33,537 bases of DNA from Phycisphaerales bacterium (GCA_020427635.1 JAGQOH010000037.1:1-33537); one strand, 5' to 3'; positions 9,978 through 17,848 are shown, numbered from the stretch's first letter. Made by a program: numbers and translations. The notes: generated from the letters alone by a model not told the origin.

Positions 9978-10104
9978 TCCACGATTGGTGTGGTCAATAC
10001 GGCTGGTGCGCGTTTGTCAGATCCCACCGCCGACCCGGGCGCGCACCTCCCGGGACAGTGAGGGAGAAAGAATAGCGAGGGGGACCACAGGGGGCAAGGG
10101 CCCG

Positions 10105-10833
10105 TCACTCGAGAAGCTGCGGCACCCGAAGGGCCCCAGTGGTCACCACAAACCGCTCGACGTGACCAGTCTGCATCTTCCCGTCGACGATCCAGACCGC
10201 ATGGGCGTGTATCGACGTGCCGTGGTGGGTCATGACGCCCGCCGCATCCTTGGCATGGAATCCGACGATCGTGGCTTTGATCGGCACTTCGCCCTCCAGC
10301 GACCAGCGCCACGGCTGCTTCGCCTGCGTCGACTCGTCGGTCGCGACCGGGCAATAGCCGTTCATGACGTGGATATCGAGCGAGTTCAGCTCCCCTTCGA
10401 AGATGAAAGGAAAGGGTTTGGTCGTGTCGAGCCCCACCTCGTGGGCAAGATGCTCGATGGCGCTCTCCAGGGCTGCCCCCGCCAGAGGCGTCTGGACCTC
10501 TTTGCCCGTCCACCGCTCGACGTGTGCAAGCGTCAGCATGGTGGCCTGATCAGTGTTGACAACTTCGGGCCCGCTGACGCGCAGACCATCGTCAGCGACC
10601 CGTGCGATCCACACCGCGCCGTCGATGATCGCGATCTCGCCGCCCAGCCCCTCAAGCGCACCGACTGCGTAGGTATGTGGTTGCGTCACGACATCCTTCA
10701 GCGCAACACGCGCCTCGGTCTGCCCGTCGCGCATCACCGCCTTCATCGCCCCGAATTGTTGAACCGTGGGCGCCGAGGCGCCGGCGGTCAGCGCAGAGAT
10801 AGCAACGAGGAACGCTGTCGCACTGAAGTGCAT
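10105..10833 (-). CDS. Secreted acetolactate decarboxylase-like protein
   Basis: The protein has 242 residues with a signal peptide over about residues 1-21 (AISALTAGASA at its end). The rest follows the acetolactate decarboxylase (AlsD/BudA) fold pattern: YAVGALEGLGGEIAIIDG (residues 55-72) matches the family's GTFDGLDGE-type segment, and KATIVGFHAKD leads to a histidine cluster with H209, H211 and H224 (IHAH...TGHVERF), corresponding to the three zinc-binding histidines. The spacing between the second and third histidine is a little longer than in the classical enzyme. Classical ALDCs turn acetolactate into acetoin; with no acetolactate synthase nearby, the substrate here is uncertain. No clear ribosome site precedes the ATG. 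It lies 196 bp upstream of rplK on the same strand. Confidence 0.65.
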   Translation of the reverse strand: MHFSATAFLVAISALTAGASAPTVQQFGAMKAVMRDGQTEARVALKDVVTQPHTYAVGALEGLGGEIAIIDGAVWIARVADDGLRVSGPEVVNTDQATMLTLAHVERWTGKEVQTPLAGAALESAIEHLAHEVGLDTTKPFPFIFEGELNSLDIHVMNGYCPVATDESTQAKQPWRWSLEGEVPIKATIVGFHAKDAAGVMTHHGTSIHAHAVWIVDGKMQTGHVERFVVTTGALRVPQLLE

Positions 10834-10854
10834 GGCGCTGACATTCTACGCTGA

Positions 10855-10899
10855 AACACAACAGGCCGAGCCAACGCCGGCCCGGCCTGTCGGGGTGTT
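10855..10899 (-). terminator. Probable terminator after the Asn/Lys-repeat protein gene
   Basis: An 8-bp perfect stem (ACAGGCCG/CGGCCTGT, arms 10883-10890 and 10861-10868) is extended by an outer 5-bp AACAC/GTGTT pairing. On the minus strand the inner stem is followed by TGTGTTT. It lies between the stop at 10945 and the next start at 10833, where a terminator would be expected. Confidence 0.5.
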
Positions 10900-10944
10900 C
10901 ATCACACGCAGATCAGGAGTGAGTGAGAGAAGTGAACGATTCGG

Positions 10945-12294
10945 TCATTCGCCTGCCAGGCGATTGAGTTGTTCGACCAGCGATGCGTCCGCACGCGCCT
11001 CGGCCGCCGCCGACGCCCAGCGCTTCACAGCCTGGTCATCCAATCGCAATGCCGAAACGACGGCTGCCACGGTGGAAATGTCGATCGCATGCTCCGGACT
11101 CAGCGCCTTGGCGTGCTGCTCAACGAGCTTGCCCGCCAGCGCACCGAGCTTGCTTTGCAGCGCACCATCGCTTGGCATGAACCCGATGGCGTTGGCGTTC
11201 TCGTCCAGCGCCCGGCGCATCGACCACGCGGCTGCGCGGATGTCGCCTAGATCGGCCGCGGCCAGTGCAAACCCCACGCGATCCATCGCGGTCGCTTCAT
11301 CGGACTGTGCTTGCATCGCGAACATACGCTGCGCGACAGTCGCATCGCCCGAGGCGAGGGTGCGCCACGCCGGCTCCAGGATGTCGCCCTCGATGACGAT
11401 CGGACCCGGACGATCGGGCTTGACGCTCGGATTCAGGTCGCTTTGCGGCACGGGCGTGGTGTAGTCCGGCGCGATCGGCACGAAGTTGACCGGCGCGTCC
11501 TGCTCGAGTTCATCGACGCGATCCTGCAGACGGCGTTGTTCGTCGAGCAACTGCTGATACAGGCGATAGTCGGTGTCCGACGACGGCGCGGCGTACACAT
11601 AGGATGACGTGTCATATGCCGACCCCGGCGTGACATAGACGCTCGTGTAGTTCGTGCTCGGTGCGGGGTAGTACTCAACCACCGGTCGCGAATACGAGTA
11701 GTACGACGTCGAACGATACGGTGTGAGATCGTAGTTCAGATTGATCGAGAAATTGAAGTCGTCGTCACACCAGTCATTCCACCAGGAACTCCAATTGTAG
11801 CCGCGCCAGTTGCGATAGTGGTTGTTGTAGTAGTAGCTGCTGTAGTGGTGGCGATTGCGGTCGCGGTCCTTGGTCTTGTACACCGTCTTGTTGATGTTCT
11901 TGTTGATGACCTTGGTCTTGTTGATGTCCTTGTTGATGTCCTTGTTGATGTTCTTCGTGACGGACCTGTTGACGTCGCGGCTGCGGTTCACATTCCGGTT
12001 GACCTGCTTGTCAACGTTGCGCGACTTGTTGACCTGCTTCTGGTTGGACTTGTTGACCTGCTTGGACCTGTTAGACGAGCGCTGCGGCTGAGCCTTGGGG
12101 GTCTGCCCGCGCCGATCGCCACCGTTCCAGCGGTTGCCCTGGTTGCGGTTGCCGCGATTGCCATCGTCGATGGACCCAAGCGCGAATGGCGACGTTTGGG
12201 CGGTGCCCGCGAAGGCGGCGAGGTCGCCCGCATAGCTCGAAGCCGACGCGGGACTGATGCTCATTGAAGCGGCAAGAATCAGCTCTCCAAACAT
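10945..12294 (-). CDS. Exported Asn/Lys-repeat, Tyr-rich protein with helical C-terminal domain
   Basis: I do not recognise a named family for this 449-residue protein. It begins with a probable signal peptide (ILAASMSISPASASSYA). Residues of about 45-150 are very rich in Asn, Lys and Arg, with short repeats such as NKDINKDINK and KQVNK. About 150-245 is rich in Tyr, Ser, Asn and Trp (SSYYYNNHYRNWRGYNW). A short coiled coil follows (YQQLLDEQRRLQDRVDELEQ). From about residue 300 there is an alpha-helical region resembling TPR-like repeats (DATVAQRMFAMQAQ, DLGDIRAAAWSMRRALDENA). The start at 12294 is supported by a good AGGAG site 6 nt upstream. The basic, low-complexity half may bind polyanions or the cell wall; this is inference. 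It is divergent from ftsW. Confidence 0.8.
   Translation of the reverse strand: MFGELILAASMSISPASASSYAGDLAAFAGTAQTSPFALGSIDDGNRGNRNQGNRWNGGDRRGQTPKAQPQRSSNRSKQVNKSNQKQVNKSRNVDKQVNRNVNRSRDVNRSVTKNINKDINKDINKTKVINKNINKTVYKTKDRDRNRHHYSSYYYNNHYRNWRGYNWSSWWNDWCDDDFNFSINLNYDLTPYRSTSYYSYSRPVVEYYPAPSTNYTSVYVTPGSAYDTSSYVYAAPSSDTDYRLYQQLLDEQRRLQDRVDELEQDAPVNFVPIAPDYTTPVPQSDLNPSVKPDRPGPIVIEGDILEPAWRTLASGDATVAQRMFAMQAQSDEATAMDRVGFALAAADLGDIRAAAWSMRRALDENANAIGFMPSDGALQSKLGALAGKLVEQHAKALSPEHAIDISTVAAVVSALRLDDQAVKRWASAAAEARADASLVEQLNRLAGE
11881..12075. repeat. In-gene tandem repeat encoding the Asn/Lys segment
   Basis: The 12-mer CTTGTTGATGTC occurs twice perfectly and once with one change (11917-11952), within a wider run of related CTTGTTGAC/CTTGTTGATG units. 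The units are multiples of 3 and keep the frame, coding NKDI-type four-residue repeats. This suggests expansion by slippage or unequal exchange. Confidence 0.75.
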
Positions 12295-12502
12295 GTCTTT
12301 CTCCTAGCTGGGCTCGGTCAGCTCACCCAATTCAGCCCCGGCCCTCGAGAAGCACCAACCCCTGGTATCACGACGCTATTCCCTTGTACCGCCGGAAGTT
12401 GTGGGCGGATGCCTCGGAATAGTGCCTCCGATTCCTGCAGTAGGGTGGCCCAAACACGCCATTTGGGGCGATTCGCCCCGACCCGCCGATATTCCCGGGG
12501 CG

Positions 12503-13720
12503 ATGGTGCGCGCTGGCGATGTCATCATTCTGGCTGTCCTGGCCCTGCTCTGCGTCGGGGTAATCATGGTCAACTCCGCGGAGATGACCGTGGACGCGCA
12601 GACGGGCGTCACCTTCAAGAGCATCCTGTTCTCCAAGGCGTCGGCACTGGCGCTGGCGGCGATGGTGGCGCTCCTGTGCGCCCGGATGTTGCCCGTGCGT
12701 TGTTGGGCCAGCAATCCCGGGCTGACACGATGCATCCCACTGCTGCTGCCGATCATGCTCGCGGCGCTGGTGCTTGTCTACCTGCCGGGCGTGTCGGGGA
12801 AGGCCAAAGGGGCGGCGCGCTGGCTGGTCCTGCCGGGCGGCATCACGATGCAGCCTTCGGAGGTGGCCAAATGGGGCATGCCGGTCGTGTTGGCCTGGTA
12901 CGCGACAATGCGCGGCGGTGCGCTCAACAGGTTCTGGGGCGGGCTGGTGCCAGCGTTGGTTGTACTGGGCATGGTGGCGGCGATCGTCGTGCTCGAAGAT
13001 CTCGGCACAGGCGTGGTGATCTTGAGTGTTGGCGGCCTCGTGCTCATCGCGGGCGGCGCCCGCATCTGGCACTTCGTGATGATTGCGCCGGCCCCCCTAG
13101 CGCTGCTGGGGCTGGCGATCATCGCAGAGCCCTACCGCGTGCAGCGCTTGATCACATTTGCCAATCCGTACGCTGAGGCGCGCGGAAGTGGCTATCAGAT
13201 CATTCAATCGCTGGCGGCGATCGCGGGCGGCGGCGGCACGGGCCGTGGGCTTGGCTTTGGGCTACAGAAGTTTGGCTACCTGCCCGAAGACCGCACTGAC
13301 TTCTTGTTTGCGATCATCTGCGAAGAACTGGGCGTCATGGGCGCTGCATTGGTGTTGGCACTGTACGCCCTGCTGCTGTTTGCGGGCTGGAGCGTCGTTA
13401 AGAACGAGCGGCGCATGCTGCTCAAGCTCTCGGCGCTTGGGGTCATTGCGACGGTGGGCATCCAAGCGATCATGAACCTTGCGGTGGTCACTGGGCTCGC
13501 GCCGACGAAGGGCATTGCATTGCCACTGCTTTCTGCGGGCGGGACGGGCTGGATCCTCACTGCGGCATCGCTTGGCGTGCTGGCTTCGCTTGACCGCTCG
13601 CGGCCGCCCATTTCGACCGATGAAGCAAGGAAGCCTGTCGAGGGACAACCAACGCTGTTCGGCTCGATCGAGGCGAAGCCCATCGCGTCCGCGGCGGCCC
13701 CCGCTACGATCGCGCCATGA
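12503..13720 (+). CDS. ftsW: SEDS-family peptidoglycan glycosyltransferase FtsW
   Basis: This multi-pass inner-membrane protein polymerises lipid II into glycan strands at the division septum together with a class B PBP. About ten hydrophobic segments are visible. SEDS signatures are present: QPSEVAKWG after the first loop, a GSGYQIIQSLAAIAGGG segment, PEDRTDFLFAIICEELG (the usual PEAHTDF has R here instead of H), and LPLLSAGGTGWI near the C-terminus. The length is 405 residues. The start at 12503 is preferred over the open frame from 12401 because it places the first membrane helix (VIILAVLALLCVGVIMV) near the N-terminus. FtsW rather than RodA is favoured because murG follows with an ATGA overlap, as in division/cell-wall clusters. 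A cytoplasmic tail of about 45 residues follows the last helix. Confidence 0.88.
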   Translation: MVRAGDVIILAVLALLCVGVIMVNSAEMTVDAQTGVTFKSILFSKASALALAAMVALLCARMLPVRCWASNPGLTRCIPLLLPIMLAALVLVYLPGVSGKAKGAARWLVLPGGITMQPSEVAKWGMPVVLAWYATMRGGALNRFWGGLVPALVVLGMVAAIVVLEDLGTGVVILSVGGLVLIAGGARIWHFVMIAPAPLALLGLAIIAEPYRVQRLITFANPYAEARGSGYQIIQSLAAIAGGGGTGRGLGFGLQKFGYLPEDRTDFLFAIICEELGVMGAALVLALYALLLFAGWSVVKNERRMLLKLSALGVIATVGIQAIMNLAVVTGLAPTKGIALPLLSAGGTGWILTAASLGVLASLDRSRPPISTDEARKPVEGQPTLFGSIEAKPIASAAAPATIAP

Positions 13721-14844
13721 GCGCGGGAGACGCCCCAGGCATTTTGTTGGCGGGCGGCGGCACGGGCGGGCACATCTTTCCCTTGCTGGCGGTGGCCGAG
13801 TCTGCGCGCGAGGTGGAGCCAAAGGTGCAATGCCGATTCGTGTGCTCGGCGCGCCCGCTGGACGCGGAGATCCTGACGCGCGAGGGCGAGGCATTTGACG
13901 CCATTCCGGCCAGACCGTTTGGCGTGCGTCCCAGGTCACTTGCGCGGTTTGCAATGGGCTGGGGCGCGTCGGTGCGAGCAGCGCGAGACGTGCTCCGGGC
14001 ACACCGGCCAGGCGTCATCATCACCTCGGGCGGATTCGTCTCGGCGCCGATCGTGCAAGCGGCCCGTACGGAACCCGTGCCTGTGATTGCGGTGAATCTG
14101 GACGCGGTTGCAGGCAGGGCGAATCGGTGGGTCGCGCGACACGCGGCGGTGCGACTGTCGGCGACGGATGCACTGACTGACAGGGTGCCCCCGCGTTGGC
14201 AGCGCATTGGCCCGATCGTTCGCAAGCCTCTGCGCACCCCGGCGGACCCTGCGACGGCGCGGCAGGCCTTCGGGCTTGACCCGCACCTCCCCACGCTGCT
14301 CGTCACCGGCGGGAGCCAGGGCGCGCAAACCGTAAACGGCGCCATCGCATGGATGCTTGCAAACCATGCTCAGGCGTTCGTCGGCTGGCAGGCGCTGCAC
14401 CAATGTGGCGGGAGCGAGGCCGAGGCGACTGAACTCCGAGCGGCATACGAGCGTGCGGGCATGCGGGCCCGCGTGATGCGGTTCATTGAGGACATGGCGA
14501 GCGCTTGGTTTGCAGCGGAACTGGGGATCTCACGCGCGGGGGCTGGGGCCGTCGCAGAGGTGTGGGCCACCGCCACGCCATCGATCTTCCTGCCCTATCC
14601 CTTCCACCGGGATCAACACCAGCGCATCAATGCGGCGGCTTGCGAGCGCACCGGCGGGGCGATCATCGTGCAAGATCTCATTGAGCCCGAGCGTGCGGGG
14701 CCGGCCATCGCCCAAGAATTGGTACGTCTGCTGAGCAGCGGCGCCGCAAGGTCCGAAATGATCGCCGCTCTGCGGTCAATGGGCCCCTGCGACGGCGCCG
14801 AGACTGTGGCAAGAGCTGCGCTCGCACGCATTGCGAATCCATAG
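13717..14844 (+). CDS. murG: UDP-GlcNAc:lipid I N-acetylglucosamine transferase
   Basis: MurG adds GlcNAc to undecaprenyl-PP-MurNAc-pentapeptide on the cytoplasmic face of the membrane, making lipid II, the substrate of FtsW. It has 375 residues, near the usual 350-370. The N-terminal glycine loop GGGTGGHIFP is at residues 13-22, GGFVSAP follows in the N-domain, and the C-terminal UDP-binding half has TGGSQGAQTVN, a SRAGAGAVAE segment and PYPFHRDQHQ, which correspond to the family's SGA and HxDQ motifs. The ATG overlaps the ftsW stop by 4 bp, so the two are translationally coupled. Together they show that this organism makes peptidoglycan. Confidence 0.93.
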   Translation: MSAGDAPGILLAGGGTGGHIFPLLAVAESAREVEPKVQCRFVCSARPLDAEILTREGEAFDAIPARPFGVRPRSLARFAMGWGASVRAARDVLRAHRPGVIITSGGFVSAPIVQAARTEPVPVIAVNLDAVAGRANRWVARHAAVRLSATDALTDRVPPRWQRIGPIVRKPLRTPADPATARQAFGLDPHLPTLLVTGGSQGAQTVNGAIAWMLANHAQAFVGWQALHQCGGSEAEATELRAAYERAGMRARVMRFIEDMASAWFAAELGISRAGAGAVAEVWATATPSIFLPYPFHRDQHQRINAAACERTGGAIIVQDLIEPERAGPAIAQELVRLLSSGAARSEMIAALRSMGPCDGAETVARAALARIANP

Positions 14845-14920
14845 AAGTCCAGGTCGATCGGCGCTGCGGCGCGTGTACACTTCGCCCATGGAGCGGGAGC
14901 AGTTGCCAGAGGAAACAAGG

Positions 14921-15466
14921 ATGTCGTTGCGCTGTTTGGTTCTCGGGCCCCCGGGGGCGACCCCGCCGACGGCACTGGCGGACGCCATGGCCAGACGGGG
15001 CCTCGTCATGGAGCCATGCGCCACCGCGCACGCCGCGATGGCGCAACTGGTCAAGCCAAGCACCGGCGCCGAGCCTCCTCGCGCGCTGATCATCGTCGAA
15101 CCCAAGCAGGTGCCCTTCGGCGCGCAACTGGCGGTGGCAGCAATGACCTATGCACCCCAAGTCGTGCTGTGGCGCTTTGCCGACATGGATTCGCCGCGGT
15201 TGGCGCGATGGGGCGATGCCGCGCCAATGGATGAGACGAGGACGAAGCCCGAAAGGCACTTGGCGCAGGGGCCAGCGCGCCCCGCGCTGCGCTTGGTGGG
15301 TGATCTTGCTCCGATCGCACCCGATGGCGGCGACATTCTCGACGGCGCGCCCGACGCAGACGACGATGCCGTGCCGGCCGCGAGTGTGCTCAGCGCCGAA
15401 GAGTTGCAACTCCTGCTTGGCGTGGACGACATCGAGCCTTCCGCGGAGGGCGGGTGCGGCTCATGA
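14921..15466 (+). CDS. Hypothetical protein, receiver-like N-terminus, upstream of GGDEF gene
   Basis: I do not recognise a named family. The 181-residue product starts with an alternating strand/helix pattern (LRCLVLGPPG, LADAMARRGLVMEPCATAHAAM, ALIIVEP, VVLWRF) resembling a degenerate response-regulator receiver without the usual phospho-acceptor context. A Pro/Asp-rich linker follows, then a short C-terminal helix motif (SAEELQLLLG). The start at 14921 is chosen over ATG 14888 because an AGAGGA site lies about 8 nt upstream. Its stop overlaps the start region of the GGDEF gene, so the two are probably translated together and may act together, for example with this protein sensing or tethering the cyclase. 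That role is inference. Confidence 0.7.
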   Translation: MSLRCLVLGPPGATPPTALADAMARRGLVMEPCATAHAAMAQLVKPSTGAEPPRALIIVEPKQVPFGAQLAVAAMTYAPQVVLWRFADMDSPRLARWGDAAPMDETRTKPERHLAQGPARPALRLVGDLAPIAPDGGDILDGAPDADDDAVPAASVLSAEELQLLLGVDDIEPSAEGGCGS

Positions 15467-16881
15467 CCTTGTCCCCCGGTCAACCTGAACCACTCAACGG
15501 AACCGCCCACGGCTGGCGGATTGTGCTGGTAGGACAGTCCGGGCTTGACCGCCCGCTGAGGCGCGAGTCGGATGTGGAACTCGTTCGCGTGCGCAATGGG
15601 CTGGAAGCAATCGGCGAGCTTGCGCATCCGATTGATGGGCACTCTCCCTTGCGCTCAGCGGTATTGCTGACGCCCAGTGCAGTGGATGCAGACGAGCTGA
15701 GCGCGCTGGCAGAAGCACTGCGCGCAGTCGATCCACGTGTGCGCGTACTTGGCATAGGCGAGGGCGATGGGTTGTGGTATCGGGGCGCGAAAGAGCGCGG
15801 GGCGATCGATGGCACAGTGCGCGCCGATGCCGATGCCCAGGAAGTGCGCGCTGCGCTGCATGCCGCCCGTCCGAAGCCGACGACGACATCGGCCCCGACA
15901 CAACCGATCGATTCGCTGGAGCCTGCGCCGCTCGAAGCTCAGGAGCAAGCGAGCACACCCGCGGCCCCAAAGCCAGCCCCACAACGGCCGGTTGCGGCGG
16001 CTCGCGGGCCCGTTCCATCACAAAGCGACGCCGATTTCGATCGGCGCATTCTTGCCGCGATGCTGCGCAATGGGCCGGCGGCCCCGGTGTGTCTGGCAAT
16101 CCTGCGAGAGCACTTCGGCACAGGCGCAATCACGTGGAGACCCCACGGCGCGAACACGCCACCAACGCCCGGACGACGCATTGTTGCGGTGCGGTACCAC
16201 GATGCCCAACTCGGCGCGGTGGAGGTCGACGACTCAATTGATGACGCCATCGCACATGACATTGCGCAGTGGCTTGCGCATTGGCTCGCCCTTGATGAGC
16301 AGCAGCGCCAGTTGCGCGATGCGGCATTCGTCGATCCACTCACCGGCGCGTGGAACCGGCGCTTCTTTGAGCAGCATCTCGACCGCGTCCTGGCCAAAGC
16401 CGCATCTGCACGGCAGCACGTCACGGTGCTCCTGCTCGATGTCCATGATCTCAAGCGGTTTAACGACACCTATGGGCACGCGGCGGGCGATGCGGTGCTG
16501 AGGGAAACGACGCGTCTGCTGACCTCGTGTGTGCGCACCAACGACCGGGTGTGTCGCGTAGGCGGCGACGAGTTTGTCGTCGTGTTTTGGGAGCCGATGG
16601 GCCCGCGCTCGCCGGGCAGCCAAACACCCCGATCCGTGCAGGAGCTGGCCCGGCGCTTCCAGGAGAAGCTTGCGTCGGCGGCGTTCCCCGTGCTTGGGCA
16701 CGAGGCCCCGGGAAGCCTGGCGGTGGCGGGCGGGATGGCGACCTACCCCTGGGACGGGCACAATCGGGTCGAACTCATGGCGCACGCGGATGCATTGTTG
16801 CGCGAATCCAAGCGGTCGGGGACCAATGCGATCCTGTTCGGCCCGGCAGGCGGCGGCGAACCCGTGAAAGACGGGTTTTGA
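15463..16881 (+). CDS. Diguanylate cyclase (GGDEF) with degenerate receiver-like N-terminus
   Basis: This enzyme condenses two GTP molecules into cyclic di-GMP. It has 472 residues. The N-terminus (WRIVLVGQSGL to about residue 120) looks like a receiver without a phospho-aspartate. A Pro/Ala/Thr-rich linker follows to about 190, then a small middle domain. The GGDEF domain begins at DAAFVDPLTGAWNRRFF. The active site is intact GGDEF at residues 367-371, and an RxxD inhibitory site (RTND, 358-361) lies exactly five residues before it, so product inhibition is likely. Two starts are possible: ATG 15463 in an ATGA overlap with the upstream gene, or GTG 15454 with GGAGG 4 nt before it. The stop codon overlaps a terminator-like hairpin. 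Confidence 0.9.
   Translation: MTLSPGQPEPLNGTAHGWRIVLVGQSGLDRPLRRESDVELVRVRNGLEAIGELAHPIDGHSPLRSAVLLTPSAVDADELSALAEALRAVDPRVRVLGIGEGDGLWYRGAKERGAIDGTVRADADAQEVRAALHAARPKPTTTSAPTQPIDSLEPAPLEAQEQASTPAAPKPAPQRPVAAARGPVPSQSDADFDRRILAAMLRNGPAAPVCLAILREHFGTGAITWRPHGANTPPTPGRRIVAVRYHDAQLGAVEVDDSIDDAIAHDIAQWLAHWLALDEQQRQLRDAAFVDPLTGAWNRRFFEQHLDRVLAKAASARQHVTVLLLDVHDLKRFNDTYGHAAGDAVLRETTRLLTSCVRTNDRVCRVGGDEFVVVFWEPMGPRSPGSQTPRSVQELARRFQEKLASAAFPVLGHEAPGSLAVAGGMATYPWDGHNRVELMAHADALLRESKRSGTNAILFGPAGGGEPVKDGF
16859..16879 (+). terminator. Terminator-like hairpin overlapping the end of the GGDEF gene
   Basis: AACCCGT and ACGGGTT form a perfect 7-bp stem with a 5-nt GAAAG loop, and the right arm runs into a short T-run (TTTT) that is part of the last codons and stop. 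It probably ends or weakens the ftsW-to-GGDEF transcript. Confidence 0.4.
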
Positions 16882-17001
16882 TCGGGTATGATCCGGGGTG
16901 ATTCGGGCCACGGGGGGCCTGCCCACTTGCCGGAGGCCAGGTTTTCCCGAAGATATGGCCCGCCAGCCCATCGTCGGGTTGACCGCCTTTCCCGTGACCC
17001 C

Positions 17002-17008
17002 AGAGGAG
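17002..17008 (+). promoter_or_regulatory. Ribosome binding site for the GTG-started Hc1-like gene
   Basis: AGAGGAG lies 8 nt before GTG 17017. There is no comparable site before any in-frame ATG upstream, so it decides the start. Confidence 0.7.
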
Positions 17009-17016
17009 CGCTCGCC

Positions 17017-17190
17017 GTGGAAGAGTTTGAATCGCTGAAGCAACTGATCGTGGAGATTGAAGAAGACATTCGCAAAGCGGAAGGCGGCAATAAGGCGGCT
17101 GGCACGCGCGTGCGGAAGCAAATGCAGGACATCAAGAACATGGCGCAGGCTGTGCGTCAGAAGGTGCTCGAGCTGCGCGAGCCGTCATAA
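17017..17190 (+). CDS. Histone H1-like Hc1 domain protein, tail-less
   Basis: This 57-residue protein is almost entirely one helical domain. The stretch DIRKAEGGNKAAGTRVR strongly resembles the N-terminal domain of chlamydial histone H1-like protein Hc1 (HctA), which has LLKAEKGNKAAAQRVR at the same place, and related proteins occur in planctomycetes. Chlamydial Hc1 has a long Lys/Ala/Arg-rich tail that condenses DNA; here the protein ends at LELREPS with no tail. It may dimerise or modulate nucleoid proteins rather than compact DNA itself; this is inference. The start is GTG, supported by a strong ribosome site. XseB was considered because of size and helicity, but the GNKAA core fits Hc1 better. 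It stands alone, after a likely terminator. Confidence 0.8.
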   Translation: MEEFESLKQLIVEIEEDIRKAEGGNKAAGTRVRKQMQDIKNMAQAVRQKVLELREPS

Positions 17191-17287
17191 TCTTGTGAAC
17201 GCAGGCGTCGGGCCGTGAAGCCGGCAGATCAATCGCTGCGGCGGCCCGGCGCTTCGCCTCGACTGGCGCCCGGAGACCGGACCGTAG

Positions 17288-17848
17288 ATGCCCTCAGAAC
17301 CGCTCTTTGATCTCGATTCAATCGACTTGTCCGCACGCCAGCTGGACAAGGCGGCGATCGCTCGCTTGCTCCCCCACCGGGGCGACATTGCGATGCTCGA
17401 CGCGATCATTTGGCACGACGATGCATTCGACCGGGGGGTCGCGGTGCATCACGTGCGTGAAGACGCATGGTGGTGCTCGGGGCACATCCCGGGGATGCCG
17501 ATCATGCCTGGCGTGCTGATGGTCGAAGCGGGCGCCCAACTGGCATCGGTGCTGTACTACATGCGCTGCGCTCGGGACTGGTTTGCCGGATTCACACACA
17601 TCGATCGCACTCGCTTCTCGGGCAAGGTGGTTCCCGGAGATGACCTGCTCATTCTGTGCCAGGCCGTCAAGTTTCACGAGCGTCGGTTCATTACCGACAT
17701 TCAGGGCATAGTGAATGGCGAGATCGTGTTCGACGGCAACATCACGGGCATGGCGTTTCCGAAGATGGGCTCGGCACGTTTGAGCGCCATCAATCGCAGC
17801 GGCGCAAGTGCAGACAGTTGTGTTCAACCGGTGCGCTCGATTGAATAA
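17288..17848 (+). CDS. fabZ: FabZ-type 3-hydroxyacyl-ACP dehydratase
   Basis: Hot-dog-fold enzyme that dehydrates 3-hydroxyacyl-ACP in fatty acid elongation, or a related dehydratase in another acyl pathway. It has 186 residues, longer than typical FabZ (about 145-155) because of extensions at both ends. The segment LLPHRGDIAMLDAI matches the FabZ LLPHRYPFLLVD region, and the active-site segment GHIPGMPIMPGVLMVEAGAQ holds the catalytic His66 and Glu80. Canonical FabZ has HFPGHP here, so the second Phe/His positions are Ile and Met. TRFSGKVVPGDDL corresponds to the family's KFRRPVVPGDQL. No other fatty acid gene is adjacent, so a role outside core synthesis is possible. Confidence 0.82.
   Translation: MPSEPLFDLDSIDLSARQLDKAAIARLLPHRGDIAMLDAIIWHDDAFDRGVAVHHVREDAWWCSGHIPGMPIMPGVLMVEAGAQLASVLYYMRCARDWFAGFTHIDRTRFSGKVVPGDDLLILCQAVKFHERRFITDIQGIVNGEIVFDGNITGMAFPKMGSARLSAINRSGASADSCVQPVRSIE

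Noticed and set aside
10034..10054. CCCGGG inverted repeat downstream of the ALDC-like gene as a terminator
   Set aside because: The 6-bp stem has a 9-nt loop and no T-run on either strand, so it is likely chance in GC-rich DNA.
9814..10854. 346-codon plus-strand frame
   Set aside because: Antisense to rplK and the ALDC-like gene, which have clear family signatures; no ribosome site or domain was seen.
11881..12075. Short tandem repeats considered as a CRISPR array
   Set aside because: There are no unique spacers of constant length, units are 12 bp and in frame, and no cas genes lie nearby.
11818..12267. Val/Leu-rich plus-strand frame that looks like a membrane protein
   Set aside because: It is the shadow of the Asn/Lys repeat region; the repeat codons read backwards give Leu/Val/Asp.
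17017..17190. XseB (exonuclease VII small subunit)
   Set aside because: Size and helical content fit, but the GNKAA..RVR core matches Hc1 better and no xseA lies nearby.
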